Assembly (NCBI GenBank): GCA_949825045.1
Contig: OX463827.1
Span: 3,928,501 to 3,992,500, forward strand
From: Argyresthia goedartella
Lineage: Eukaryota > Arthropoda > Insecta > Lepidoptera > Argyresthiidae
Direction of reading: 5' to 3'
DNA length: 64,000 nucleotides
Shown here one piece after another: positions 33,267 to 46,805 of this stretch. The translations under genes and the position numbers were made by a program. The notes below the pieces were generated by a model that saw nothing but the letters and a program-made list of their open reading frames with translations, was not told where the DNA came from and searched no databases. The first letter of the stretch is position 1; each line of letters starts with the position of its first letter.

Positions 33267-35462
33267 GGTGCCCTCGTCCGACCGACGGCTGCATTCACAC
33301 ACGCTGTGTCTTAGATGTTTTATGAATAATTGCAAATAAATGGCTGAAATCGTTTAAAAATAGTTTTTTGACTGTCTATTTACACAAATTACTGCAACCA
33401 ACCAAAAGTAGGTTATTCAAAACCTTTAACCATCTTTAGACTTTTCCAAATAATCGTACAAATGAGTGTTTACACCATCCATCCAACACTGAAATTACTC
33501 TCATAAACATGCCAACTTATACCTTAAATCAATGTACATAAGTGCTACGATCACCCTACTTTCATACCCAATGGTCAACGAATTTAAACTCTATTTGTAT
33601 GCTAGTAAGTTTGAAAGTTGGTTGAGTGTTACCGCTACATCGGTGCACGCGCCGCTGCACCACGCGTCTGCTCCTGCGCACATTAATATAAATAAACAAC
33701 CACGTGTAGCCGATACGATAGTGATGGGGGCTTCCTCTTAGATGCGGTTGCATGGGCTGATGATAAAATCTATTACACTGTATATCATTCAAAGGACGCC
33801 TAAACCTGCGCCTAAGCCTTAAACAACATTATAAAAATCTCGGCAAACGTCAAAATTGAGGTAACGACCTCATTATGAGTTAGACATACATATTTCTGCC
33901 CAGCTAATTCCTTCCATTAATTTTCTGGAGTATGAAACTATGAATAGGCCTTTAGACGTAGAATATACTTGAAGTTTCACATCTTTTTTCATTTAAATAT
34001 ATTTTTTAACAAGTTTGAGCTTATGATAGTTTGATGCTATTTTAATTAAACGCAGATGTTCTACCGTTATCTATACGTTGAACTATGTCACTCAGAGACG
34101 TAGTTTACATTTCAACGGCTCGCCCATATCTCTGTTTATTCAAATTTCCAACTCCTCCGTACTTCCCCGCCAAAGACATTGTATTTCAGAACATAACTTC
34201 AGCCAGCTCCGTCCAGAAGCTGCTCACTATTCAGACGCAACAAGATTTCAATAAATTTGTCATTTCAAAAACGAGATTCAGCCAAACTTTTGCTTTGCAC
34301 GCGCTGCATGGACTTATTTACCAACAGATCCTTGGCACGTTATCTGACTCCTAACTACGTACACTCATAAATTGGGCCAAGTTTCCCGAGCAAAAATATG
34401 TAATTGGACTTTTCTTTTGCGCCGTATGATGTGACTTCAGTGAAATTCTCGACAGTAGAATCAGATCATGGATCAGGGAATCGACGGGTTTCATAGGAAG
34501 CACCCGAGTTTATAATACGGAGCTCTGTGTCACTTATAGCGGCTATTACGGCGCTAGATACGTACGAATGGTTAGTGTGTGTGTTTGTCTGTGTGCACCA
34601 GAAGTGAAAATTGTTACTCGGTTGTGTTTATGGAATCTAAACGTAATCTCACTTTTATTCTGATATCGACGTAATTATTTGACGGTGTCACTAATCTGTG
34701 ATTTTATTTGGTTTTAGGTAATATTCTCGTGATTCAGTATCGAGTTGTAGCGTAACATTTATAGTGGTGAGTAAAATATAAACTAACATAATGTCGCTGC
34801 CAAGGATTTCTACAATTCAAAATTTAATTCATTTCCACTGGACCACTAAGAATACGGAATACATTTTATTTATGCGGATATTGATCCATACATGTCTTTA
34901 TTTCTATGTATGTTATGTATGTATTTAAAGTATTTTTTGTTACAAACTCTTAATCACTGTACTTTCCATAAGTACCACGTGGTGTTTTCTCTTCAATTAC
35001 GCTTTCATTTCGTTCTTCAGATAATGAGCTATCTACCTCCATTGTATTAGACCTTTATCTCTTCGTAAAACAATACTTCCTTCTGGGCTGTAAAAGTATT
35101 ACGATACGATAGTATTACTTTTTGGGTCACACAAAAACCACTGGGTCTATGCATACATTTTAACTGGCTTACCTGGACTACCATTAGATATTTTTTGTGT
35201 GATCGTTTTTGATCTCTTTTGAGATTCTGGGGGTAATAATCATTTATTATATTGGAATCAAATATTGAAAATGTCTGTCTTCTTGATTGAATGATATCTT
35301 ATACGTATATGACATCTTGCTTTAAATGTTTTAGATTATGTTTTATATCTTCCACAATTTTTACCCCTTCTTAGACATGGATACAACAAATTGGAATATT
35401 TCTTATTTTTCACTTTGTAACAGTAGATAGGTACTAATGTCAAGAGAACAAGCATAGAATGC
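33267..35462. other. mostly unique noncoding DNA
   Basis: No repeat landmarks. Includes an acceptor-donor juxtaposition at 34716-34719 (TTATTTGGTTTTAG then GTAATATT) with a GTGAGT donor at 34767. An 89-codon frame at 34085-34354 shows no family features. Confidence 0.4.
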
Positions 35463-36550
35463 GGTCTTCTTAGCGCAATCTAACGTAGGTAGGTACCTAA
35501 ATAGAATATCTCTCCTCAACGCTACTGGTCTTCTTAGCGCAATCTAACGTAGGTAGGTACCTAAATAGAATATCTCTCCTCAACGCTACTGGTCTTCTTA
35601 GCGCAATCTAACGTAGGTAGGTACCTAAATAGAATATCTCTCCTCAACGCTACTGGTCTTCTTAGCGCAATCTAACGTAGGTAGGTACCTAAATAGAATA
35701 TCTCTCCTCAACGCTACTGGTCTTCTTAGCGCAATCTAACGTAGGTAGGTACCTAAATAGAATATCTCTCCTCAACGCTACTGGTCTTCTTAGCGCAATC
35801 TAACGTAGGTAGGTACCTAAATAGAATATCTCTCCTCAACGCTACTGGTCTTCTTAGCGCAATCTAACGTAGGTAGGTACCTAAATAGAATATCTCTCCT
35901 CAACGCTACTGGTCTTCTTAGCGCAATCTAACGTAGGTAGGTACCTAAATAGAATATCTCTCCTCAACGCTACTGGTCTTCTTAGCGCAATCTAACGTAG
36001 GTAGGTACCTACATAGAATATCTCTCCTCAACGCTACTGGTCTTCTTAGCGCAATCTAACGTAGGTAGGTACCTAAATAGAATATCTCTCCTCAACGCTA
36101 CTGGTCTTCTTAGCGCAATCTAACGTAGGTAGGTACCTACATAGAATATCTCTCCTCAACGCTACTGGTCTTCTTAGCGCAATCTAACGTAGGTAGGTAC
36201 CTACATAGAATATCTCTCCTCAACGCTACTGGTCTTCTTAGCGCAATCTAACGTAGGTAGGTACCTAAATAGAATATCTCTCCTCAACGCTACTGGTCTT
36301 CTTAGCGCAATCTAACGTAGGTAGGTACCTAAATAGAATATCTCTCCTCAACGCTACTGGTCTTCTTAGCGCAATCTAACGTAGGTAGGTACCTACATAG
36401 AATATCTCTCCTCAACGCTACTGGTCTTCTTAGCGCAATCTAACGTAGGTAGGTACCTACATAGAATATCTCTCCTCAACGCTACTGGTCTTCTTAGCGC
36501 AATCTAACGTAGGTAGGTACCTAAATAGAATATCTCTCCTCAACGCTACT
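35463..36550. repeat. tandem array, seventeen 64-bp units
   Basis: 1088 bases make exactly 17 copies of a 64-bp unit beginning GGTCTTCTTAGCGCAATCTA and ending CTCAACGCTACT. By eye the only variable base is the A or C in GGTACCTA(A/C)ATAG: units 9, 11, 12, 15 and 16 have C and all others A. Each unit holds the palindrome TAGGTACCTA, lengthened to GTAGGTACCTAC in the C units. No spacers, no open frame. The homogeneity indicates recent expansion or ongoing homogenisation. Confidence 0.97.
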
Positions 36551-38984
36551 GGCACTACAAAAGAAAAGTCTTTGGTAGTATTTAAAAAATCTGTTTACAT
36601 TGTCGCCGGCTCTTTTAATTTGATGTCGACATAAGCTGGTTGGTTGTTTGGTTTGTGTAAGAAAGAAAACAGTGTTTTGAACTAACATTTGCACGTATAT
36701 CAGTGTTGCACACGCCCGTGTTATCTTACAGCAAATACTGAATATACCCAGTACTTAGATTAATCTAGATAGATAGGGGCTAGTTCTGTATATCGGACTT
36801 GCAAATCAACTTGTATCGTCTTGACACATGTAAGTAACTTGTGGTGATGGATCTAAATCTGGTCTGGGCATCAAATCTGATGGAATGGCTTTACAAGAGT
36901 CTGATGGTGTAATGACTTCAGAAACGAATACATAGTATATACTCGGCGCCACGACTAAAGAGCTTTGTCCTTGAATGCGCAGTAGTCACTTTTCACAAGT
37001 GTTTGGCGCGGGGAAGTGAGGAGCGACGGGGGCGGTAGTCAGCGCCGGCACCTGATTCGTTGATCAGTCGCTTCCCGATGCCCGCACCGAAAGCACGTCT
37101 CGAAGCTTCTTGAGTACAGTCGCATACAATATTAACCAACGTTATCTTTCGCCCCGGTCGAAAAATGGTTTACGATGTGAACTGTTATATCAAAAAAGAG
37201 TCTGTTATATCATTACTGTCAGATGAATAATATTTTTTTGTGTTAAAAACTTAATTGTGGTTTAATTGTTACAAATTATTAGTCAGCGGGAAGAAAAGAG
37301 TGTGCAGGACTATTACTACAAGTATCTATATTCACTAGGCCCTAGTGACTAGGGGCATTCTATGCTAGGGGGTTATTTATATATAGGTTTCAACCTTGAC
37401 GTTAACAAATGTTGTCAATAGAGAGTACCTATAGTTTATTTGACACAAAGTCCATTATTTACATCGGCTAATATCCCAATCAACAAAATATCAAACAGAG
37501 AAAAAATAGAAGTGAAGAAAGTCCTGAACACTCATTCCTTCACACTAACCCTAAAAACGCACTTCGGAATTATGCCGCGACTGTACACATGCGCAGTAAT
37601 CCCCGCCAGTTTCTCCGAGAGCTCTTTATTCGTGGCGCCGAGTGTACCTGACGACAAGTCTTTTGGCGCCTGAGTGCCGCCTGAACGGGTAAGCCGCGCA
37701 TGGGGAGAAGAGAGATGCATACCTGGGCGCGAGAGAGATGGGGCCTCGCTCAGGCACCAAGAAACCTTTCGATTTTCATTAAGTAAATATATTTTTCCCA
37801 GGTTTTTTGTAACATATAGCAGAACTCAATAGTTTTCCTAAACACGTTGAAGATTTTACAATTTGATCTCCAAATTACAGAAAAAGCGACGCAATTTTTA
37901 TCAAATTGATGTTCCGTATATGGAACAACTGTCACTTCACTAATAATCTTCTCAAAACGATGAATGGAAAAAATTACACTTTAAGGCCAGAATCAAAACA
38001 TCCCATAGTATACTTACTAAAGCACTGGATATTAGTATGCTCTCAGACAGTCTCAAGAGGCAGAGCTGTACATAACGTTCCTATGGCTAATAGGAAAAGT
38101 GACGAAATATGATAGGAACTGTAATTTCGGAACCGAATATCTTGTTAGGAATATGAGATGACATTTTAAATGAGAGTCGTGGAACGGCGCATAAGGAAGT
38201 TGTATTTTCTGAGTAAATATGAGAATGTACGTAGTAAACGGAATTCGCTGAGTTGGGATGCTTAGACATTTAGTGTGCATATAAAAATACAGTAAGTATT
38301 ACTTACGTACAAAATGAACGTATACTTTAGCAATATACTTGAGTATGTATTGTTACTAAATAAATAAATAAACATCTTGATCGTTAGATATTAGAGTATA
38401 CCTATAATAGTAAAATACCTTCTTGCGCCAACGCACTAGAATTTGTTACTAAAAGTAACATCTGTTTTCTAAATGTGCAATAAATGTGTTTTTGCCAACT
38501 ACCTATATATTAAAACAGTTGTGAAAATACGAGTAATTTGTGTCGTGCTGTGCGCCGTCATTTGCCAACTTAAATTATTAAGGAAACATTCGGTAAACTT
38601 CATTGAATGATTTACCTCATCATAGGTATCATGATATTAGAATTTACGCCATTCATTAAGACGGTGATATTTTGAGAAAATAGTGGTGAAAATTATTAAT
38701 TTTATCCTAAATTCAGTAAAGGCTGATTGTTTATTTGGAACCGATATTTAGTGTTATACACGAACGCAATTTTTATCTTATACAGTACTTATACTTACAG
38801 TATATCTTATTATTGATCGTAGAAAGTAAATTGTTAAACGTGAGCAAAACAAAGAACCGAAGAATCAATTGTCTAACTGAGACGATGTGGGGAACAAATG
38901 TATGCTATGAAAAATACAGTATCAGCATAAAAAGCAAGGAGATAAGACAAAGGTTTTTATTGTAAAGAATACCCATAAAAACTT
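36551..38984. other. unique-looking DNA with two CpG-rich patches
   Basis: CpG-rich patches at about 36945-37170 and 37560-37755 stand out; each contains a TGCGCAGTA sequence. No repeat landmarks and no supported gene. Frames of 60-77 codons are unsupported. Confidence 0.45.
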
Positions 38985-39385
38985 ATATATACTTTATTGC
39001 ATATACACATTAGTGGACAATTACAAACATAGTTAGTATACAAAGGCGTGCTTATCTCTATATAGAGATTTCTTCCAGCAAACCCTGGGCTGACAGGGAA
39101 AAATAGTTTCATGCGAAGGGATAGACCTATTATGCACAACATAACAAAAAACTAAACATCAGAGTGACTTTAATATATTTATAATAAATTACTTAGATAT
39201 TTACACATATAAATAAATGAGAACCTACATAATAATATAATACCTATGAATACTATATATAAATATCAATAAATACCTATACAATATATAAATAAAATAT
39301 AATCTACTACAGAAGAGACAGGTAATGTTCCTTCAAACTACTTTTGAAGATGTTAAGAGATGGACTGTCCCCGACGGTGCTGGGA
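38985..39385 (-). mobile_element. LINE-B-type 3' end
   Basis: On the reverse strand, FPSTVGDSPSLNIFKSSLKE followed by HYLSLL and a stop (39318-39385) is the typical end of a CR1-type RT ORF (compare TIRDSPSIFTFKRRLK in the 6 kb copy). Then comes an AT-rich 3' UTR and the hairpin phrase (AAAGGCGTGCTTATCTCT...AGAGATTTCTTCCAGCAAAC in + orientation), ending near ATACTTTATTGCATATACAC. Confidence 0.75.
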
Positions 39386-42300
39386 AAACCAGAAAAAATG
39401 TCTCATACAGCAAACATTGTATCCAAATATCATGGTACTTATTATTTTTTCTTATGGGTCACAAAATCCACTGAGGTTGGTTTAACTTTAAACAAACATT
39501 TTTGTCATATTAACAATAATATCAATTTCTTTGATTTTTGGTTCAAATTTATTTAATCATTCCTAACACACCTACTACCAAAGTTAAAATGAAATTACAT
39601 ATTAAAGACAAAATGGAATGATACGCAAATAAAATTACTTATTTCTTTTTCTACCAGATAACTAGACTTTCTTATACCCAGTTTAATATCAGTCGATACA
39701 ATATATTGTACAAGAGCCTACCGCTACCTGTCCTCATCAATTATATTTTTTACATCAGTACGATCTTTCTAATACACCTCGCCATCTCGTCGAGCAGTGT
39801 CTTTGATTGATGGTTCTTAAAACATCCTTTATTTTTTAGTACATTATCCTCGTTTTGTCTGGCACAACGGGTCTTGGCTTGACTGCTCTTGGCAGTTGAA
39901 TATGTCTGTCTGATTGCCACATTTTATCTTCTTTTCTTTTCGATAGTTGTTTCAGAGAGGGAATAATTATTTGTCTATTTTTATCATCGTCCTTGTGTAA
40001 TCCTTTTCAGGCAGATTGTGAGTATTTAACACGAAATTTTTATAGATGCTAAACATGTGAATGCCGTCACTAATTTTCAATGTTTATTTGACTTCTCGTG
40101 AACAAATTATAGTAATCTTGTGTTTTAAAATAATTAAATGAAATACGGTACACTTTATACCTTCATACCTACCTATATATCTTCTAGTTTGTTTGTTTTA
40201 TTTTATAAATTAGTATTGGTCCTAAAACTTACTACGTACATGAATATTTGTGTATCCATAGTCTACATTTATTGATTCATAAAATTATTAATTAGTAAGT
40301 CGTTTAACTTCTGAACAATTAGGCTTTAGAAAATTACAAACGATTAAACTATCAATTGTCATTAGTAAAATCAATGGTTACCTGTTGATATACAGGTTAT
40401 TTAGTATAGAAACTGAGTGAGAGATTTATTTGAATAATTGTATTCACGTTAGAGACTCACGAGATAGAAGTAGATTCCCATCTTTGCGATTAAATAATTT
40501 AGACATTGACCGTGTTGCCACAAAAAATATTAAACAGCGTTTAAAGTCAAAACAAACGTCAAATCCTACACATTTTTTATTTTAAACAAGTGTTAAACAG
40601 TAGTTTATTTTTTTGTAGCGAGGCTCTGATAATCTACTTTAAAAAATATCACTTGAGGTTCCGAATTCCATTCTACAACTGCCGTCGTCGATCCAAAAAT
40701 ATTCCTGTACATTTGACGAAGACGTGTCTTCCAGAAAATACCCTAATAAAGAGCGATATCCAATAAATCTATCGACCGTAACTGTCATTATAAAAATGCG
40801 GTTTCTTTAGAATAAAAATCAAATAAAAAATCGCTAGTCCTCGGAACACGAGGCGACGACAACGGCAGTTGCTCGATCTCGATAAAATTGTATAAGAAGA
40901 TTAAAAGATTTATCCAGCAAAGCCTCTTCAAAGGATGTTTTCTTGTATCCTTGTTTTATTTTGTACGTCTCCTGTTTCGTACGATCCGTACGTGCCTTCG
41001 CATAAGTTAGTGCGTCGTTCAAATCGCTCATTATTTAGCTTGTTCGGCGAACGGGCCCAACAAGATTTCGTGCTGTGATTTAGTGAATTTATTATTACTC
41101 GCCCGGCATTTGAGTTTTAAATCAAGGATTTGAATTGGTTTATATTACTATGTTATCGTAATTGATGTCTAGTTAAAACCTCTCATTGCGAATATTCTTT
41201 AATTCAGCTAGTTCACGAAATAAATGGTACAAATATATTTATTCTATGCTTTATTTTACAGGTAATCATTCATTCTAGTTACTCCACTTAAGTCACCCGT
41301 AAGTAACATATAGTTTATAATGAAAGTAAGTTTATTCACATTTAAAACTCTCTACGGCTGTGTTAGCATTGAGAGTACTTGCAAACTCGATTACTCTCTT
41401 GCAGAAGCCATAACATACGTTTTACATATCTCATTTACACAAGTTGCTAGAAATCTTAGGCTTATACTTTACTTTTTACTCATAAGTTCTTAAACCGGAA
41501 AACCGGAGAGATGTTGGAATTAAAATGAAAACTGTCCAAGCTGCGCAATCTCGAAAACACCATACATCACAAGATCACAATTGCAAAGTTGTGAGGTAAT
41601 CAATAATAACAAAAAGCAAACCTTAGAACGAGCAACAAAACAAAGTTTAAGGAAAGACCAGTACAATGCACTCGATAATTACTTCGCCTCTCTAATGCCC
41701 GCCCGGTGCGAGAGAAAATTGTGAAATAAAGTATGAAAGTGGTTTAAAATTGGAAACGCTCGGAAAGTGTTAGATAGGATCCAAAGGAATAACGAAGCAG
41801 GTGTGTATGTTTGCATTTACTACAGTACGGAAAATACAATCTGCTTGTAGCTACTCCATCATAGTTTTTACTTGACATTATATACTTTTGTATACTCCAA
41901 GATTAATATTGAAACTGCGAAGGTGGAGCAGGAACACTTTGGTGACAGCTTGATCTCTTGAAACAGAAATACCTAAATATCTTTTTATATTTTTAACTTT
42001 TATAGACAGGGATTATTTAATAGTGTGCTATAGAATTTCTGTAACGATGTTATATTCTATGCCTACTTGCTGTATCTTCTGAGTTCTATTTTGTTTATGA
42101 TCTGAATAAACGCATTCCATCCAATACTGAAACTTGTTGCCTTAAATTTAAAACCATCACCGTGTCAAGTGCTCCGTATAAAGGTACATAGTTAAGTGGT
42201 CCAGCACTATGCTAAATAATAACAAACCTACTAATGAGGAAGTGGTCCATCAAGTAGGTAGTCCCGAGAATTGATATATCACTTAAAAAGTTCCAGCACA

Positions 42301-42461
42301 GGAAGCTGTTTGTACAAGCGATGTTAATCCTAGATTGGTGTTGATTATAGTTGGTTAGAGTAAATGAAATCTGATTTCGACAATTGATGCTGTTTAGTAT
42401 GGCCTCGTTAATTCCTATGAATTGGCTACTGACCTTTATAGGATTGGTAGTCATTTATTGT
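39386..42461. other. mostly unique noncoding DNA
   Basis: No repeat landmarks over about 3 kb. Contains a 65-codon reverse frame (40834-41031) discussed under findings and an acceptor-donor juxtaposition at 41260-41263 (TTTATTTTACAG then GTAATC). Confidence 0.4.
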
Positions 42462-42680
42462 ACTTTTTAGGGCATCCGAAGGGTGCCAAACGGGATCCTA
42501 TTACTAAGCTACCACTCTCCGTCTGTCCTTTCTTCCGTCAAAGGGCTGCATTTCATTAACCGTAATAAGTGGAGAGTTGTAACTTTTACAGAATGTCTAT
42601 TTATGGTGCCGGTACAGTAAGAAATAATGTTCCACACGAAATTTCATAAATTAAAGGACCCCTTTAATTTATAAAATACT
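42462..42680. repeat. GGTTCC-family left half
   Basis: TCCGAAGGGTGCCAAACGGG and ATCCTATTACTAAGC match 12940-12975. CCGTCTGTCCTTTCTTCCGT and AACCGTAATAAGTGGAGAG follow as in the 12.9 kb copy. The right end is missing. Confidence 0.65.
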
Positions 42681-43327
42681 CTTATTCCAATAGTTGCAGT
42701 TACTTAGAGTTCCGATGCCAATCAAAACATAACGTCGAGTCAAGCCTTTTCCCATAAGGGGAGGCTGAGGAACAACACGACCACATTTAGCTAGTCAATC
42801 AGTTGATTATGACTCGTATAAATTACTTAAGCATAACTTTAGACGAGTTAAACATTTATGGTCTAATAATAAGTCCTCGAAATCTTGAAACTTTAATTGC
42901 CAATCTCGTAGGTTTGAGGTTTTTATTGTCAGCCTGATTCTATAGATATTTAGCGAAGAAAATTCTCAACACAATTTCTATTAAACAAACTTAGTTAACT
43001 AACTTTTATTGTGAGTACCTAACTGTGTTTTATATAACTCCTCAAAATACCTACTTGTCTTGTACAAGTTAGTTGAATAGACCAAGAATAAAGATAACGA
43101 CTCTCTGCTGTTGAATTGTTTTTACAATATCTGTTTTCGATTTTAGTAAAATGCTTACTGTTATGAATTGGAAAACTTTAGAAGCGATACTATTTTGTCG
43201 TATCCATCGGATCGCCATCAGTCAATGTCCTATTTATGTTCGGATGACAAATTGTTACAAAGTGAACAAACAAAATCGAGTTCACAGCTCCGTTCCGTTT
43301 GACGCGTTCATTGCAAATTTTATTTTT
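42681..43327. other. noncoding, no gene recognised
   Basis: AT-rich. The 75-codon frame at 43151-43378 ends inside the adjacent SINE and is not a gene. Confidence 0.45.
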
Positions 43328-43525
43328 AATAAACATAAACATTTACAAACAAGCTCATTGCTTCTAGCTCCACACTAGGATAACCTGTTTCACGGAAACC
43401 AGAAGCAAAGACATCACACACACACATAAACATCCAAGACCCGTTTTTTTAACTCCAGCCGGGATTCGAAGCCGTGGCGTCTCGTTTTCGAGGCAGAGCT
43501 CTGACCGTAACGCCACAGCGGTCTC
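43328..43525 (-). repeat. SINE-A copy, diverged
   Basis: Reverse strand: head with TGTGGCGTTACGG and B box GCTTCGAATCC (one mismatch to the usual GG start), body AAGACCCG..TTGGATGTTTATG inverted, and tail AGTGTGGAGCTAGAAGCAATG. ACACACACACATAAACATCC marks the centre. Confidence 0.8.
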
Positions 43526-44560
43526 CCAATATTGACCAAGATTATTTTACATTTTGCAAAATTTGGAATCAACTGTACCTAACAACAAATGCATCTTAAA
43601 TTTCTACATGATGGAGTCAGAATACAAAGCGTAATTTTTTCAATCCTTCATAACAATATAGTTTACATAACTGTATCTATAATATAAAAATATAGTTAAG
43701 AAAACTATATTGCTTTAACAACAAGTTTTTTTTTTATTGTTTTCATTATCTTTATGTTCGTTAGACGCTATCGAGCTGCGGTGAAATGGGAATAATTTTC
43801 AAACTTCTCAACTGTCTTCAGGAGCTGATCCATTAATTTAAACTAAGAAGTTCAATTCAAACAATTGGAACCTTCACGCCGAGGAGTTTCACGGTACTCT
43901 TTTAATTTGTACAAGTTTCTTTATTATTGTTTTCTCGGAAACGGACCATTTTCTTCTTTGAAATTTGTTTTGTTTTGGATTTTCGCTGTCTCTGTCAAAT
44001 GGGGCTTTTATTACAATTATTTTTAATCTTGAAGACGTGGCTAGAAGTATTTCAAATTAATACATTAGTTGTTAAAAATTAAGTGGAAAGAATACGTAGC
44101 CCTTTGACTCTTATTTTTGTAAAAATCATGAAGTATAATGAACCAGAGCGGCGGAAAGTAACTTAGCATTAAGTATTCACATTTCCCTGGCTGTCTCTGT
44201 CGAGCCAGTTAAAATTTCACTTGGCTAAGCAAAATGTTTGCCCGCCCCAAAAGTCTTCTCCCGCGGAGGGTGAGTCCCGGACGAATTCCTGCATAAAATT
44301 TACATCGAGCGGTCCATACAAATTACCATTTCGCATCTTACTCTTATTAAATGTTGTAGAAAAATATTGCTCCCGAAATGGTTGAGAAAATTCTCGGCTT
44401 TTGACTCATTTAAATTTATGTTTTATTTTGTTAGCAACCGCTTTTGAGTGATTTGTTCTTCGTTTCTCTTGTTTCGGTTTTTTTCTGCTCCGTTTAGAAC
44501 AAATTAATGCGTTTGTTTATCTGTCTCGTACAATTTATCAATTAAGTTTTTTCTTCGAAG
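43526..44560. other. unique-looking noncoding DNA
   Basis: No repeat landmarks and no supported frame. Confidence 0.45.
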
Positions 44561-44768
44561 AAGGTCCTATAGAGACCAAATCGGCGATTTGTTAGTGAAG
44601 GGGCAAATACGAAGTACCCGTAACCGGCGAGCTTGCATGAAGAGACTTATGAATGTTGAGGAAGCGAGAGATGTATGCCAGGATCGTAGCAGGTGGAGGT
44701 CTTTGGTCTCTGCCTACCACTCTTCCGGGAAATAGGCGTGAGCATACGTATGTATGTATGTATGTTTT
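44561..44768 (+). mobile_element. LINE 3' end with last RT codons and GTAT repeat tail
   Basis: One frame reads NVEEARDVCQDRSRWRSLVS then AYHSSGK and stop (about 44653-44730), a pattern (DR..WRS.V..Y) usual for the C-terminus of RTE-type or related LINE ORFs. It ends in GTATGTATGTATGTATG. A mirror copy is at 33058-33266. Confidence 0.65.
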
Positions 44769-46805
44769 TTCTTCACAACTTTTCTAAAAAACCGAATGAG
44801 GTTAAATGTGAGTTAAGAACAAGACACTTTACATTCGCAAGTTTTACTTAGCGTTAAGAAAAACACTAGAGGCAACCACATTTTAGACCGCAGAAACGAC
44901 GATAGCAGCCAGCTTACTATCATAATGTTCAGGACAAAAACTTGGCAACACTTGCCAACACGAAAGGGGTATCCGTCCAAAAACGACGAAAACTAGACTT
45001 TTAACGCAAAGAATTGGGTGTGAAATACTGATGACTAAGTAAAGATATTTGGCAGGCCGTCTCAGAGGCTAATGATCCGGTTGATTGCGGTAAAGTGTGG
45101 CAATAAAAATGTCCAAATGTTGCCAAGTAGAAAAAAATACAGTTCCTCTAAAGTGCGCGACTATTTCTCCTGGCAGTTGTCCCCTCCCCAGCGCGGGTCA
45201 ATTGACTTTCCTAGTTCTTTAAGTGGCCGCGAATTGGTGTTTTCCTTGTCACGTGATTTCTTTTGCGCAAATACAATAAAGCATTTCAGTGGACGAGATT
45301 TAGACTTGAGTTAATAACCGGCTGTGTTCGTGTTTGATATAACCTCTGCGCCGATGTTCATTTCCGAGATTTGAATACGTAATTTAATTAAAATTTTCAT
45401 CTTCATCGTACTGCAAATGTTTAATTTGGTCGTTCCACAGCAGTAGCCGATGATTCGCCATTTTTAAACTCGAGTCGACTTTATTAAAAGTTCGTTTCGG
45501 AACGCTCCGGGTATCCGGTACTTTATAATACTTTACTCATCGGGTAAACGTTTCAATATTCGGTCTTCCATTAATCACCATAATTGACAGTTAGAAGGGG
45601 GGAAGCTACGGTTTCCCCGTTGTCCCACCCACCCCGAAGCGGTCCCACTGAGCCCGGTTGCAAGCCGGAACATTATCTTTTTAACTTACAAGAGTCGACA
45701 ATTTATACATCTAAAGAATTGGCTACTCCTGAAGATTATATTATCCTCCAAATTAAGTCATTGACAGACATGCGTATTGAACTCAATAAATAACATATAT
45801 CGAAATTGTTTTTCTTTCTTTTGCCGAAGTTAATATTTTTGTCTTTACTTACTATTATTTCAAAACAAATTATATTTTTAGTCTATATTTGCGACTCGGC
45901 TTGAATCAGTTGGTTTTGTGAGTAAGTTTAATTTTGTATAGATTGCTTCGTTCCCCTCTTTTATTTTTCAGTGAATCCGTTGTTTTCGATGGTCCTAATT
46001 GGGTATTAGAACAAATTTGTCACACAATTTTTCGGTGTAAAAGACACTTTTGCCTAATAAGTAATTTACAAAGCATGTTATTAATTATTTTCATATTCCT
46101 TTCACGCCCATGTCTTTTAACATGCGTCTACAAACAGACATCTACGTATTTCATACATACGTATTTCATAAACCTACTCTATTATTAAAGAGAACATACA
46201 AATTGAAAATATTGGTGATTCTCGGAAGTATCTTACCTAAAAAATCTTAACTACAAACTTAAGCTTTATCATGTAACCGAACCTAATATCAATACTTATC
46301 CATTTACGAGTGGAATAATCTTATGCCCATAAAAATATCACACAAAGCCTTTGACGCCTGGAACCAAAGCCTCAACTGAAGCGAAAACTTTTTTGTCATA
46401 GATTCTGGAACGCAGTGGATGTGATTAGGAAACTATCTAATAATGGATTATATACTAAAAATGGAACGTCTGTCATTTCACCACAAATCAATTATGAAAA
46501 ACGAGATTTACTTGATTTACTTACTGGAAAATTACCAACATAATATGTATAACACGTGTAAATATATGTTTTTTAAAAACTAGGTATTTCAGCCTTCATT
46601 TTATAAACGGATTATGTATTAGCTGCAAAATAATTTATTAATATTATGTTCATACCCACCTAAACTATACATTGGGTATATTTGGAAATATTTGTATAAT
46701 AATGTAGGTTTTTTTTGGATTTCACGCTTGCTTCTTATACTGGTAATGCAGGTTCGACCATGTATCAATGAGATAAATATTTTATCTTGAGTACATTATA
46801 GGACC
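44769..46805. other. unique-looking noncoding DNA
   Basis: No repeat landmarks. Frames of 69-84 codons (45072, 45584, 45934) have no recognised features. Confidence 0.45.

Noticed and set aside
35463..36550. CRISPR-like array
   Set aside because: Units are contiguous 64-bp copies with no unique spacers, in a eukaryotic context with no cas genes; it is a minisatellite-type tandem repeat.
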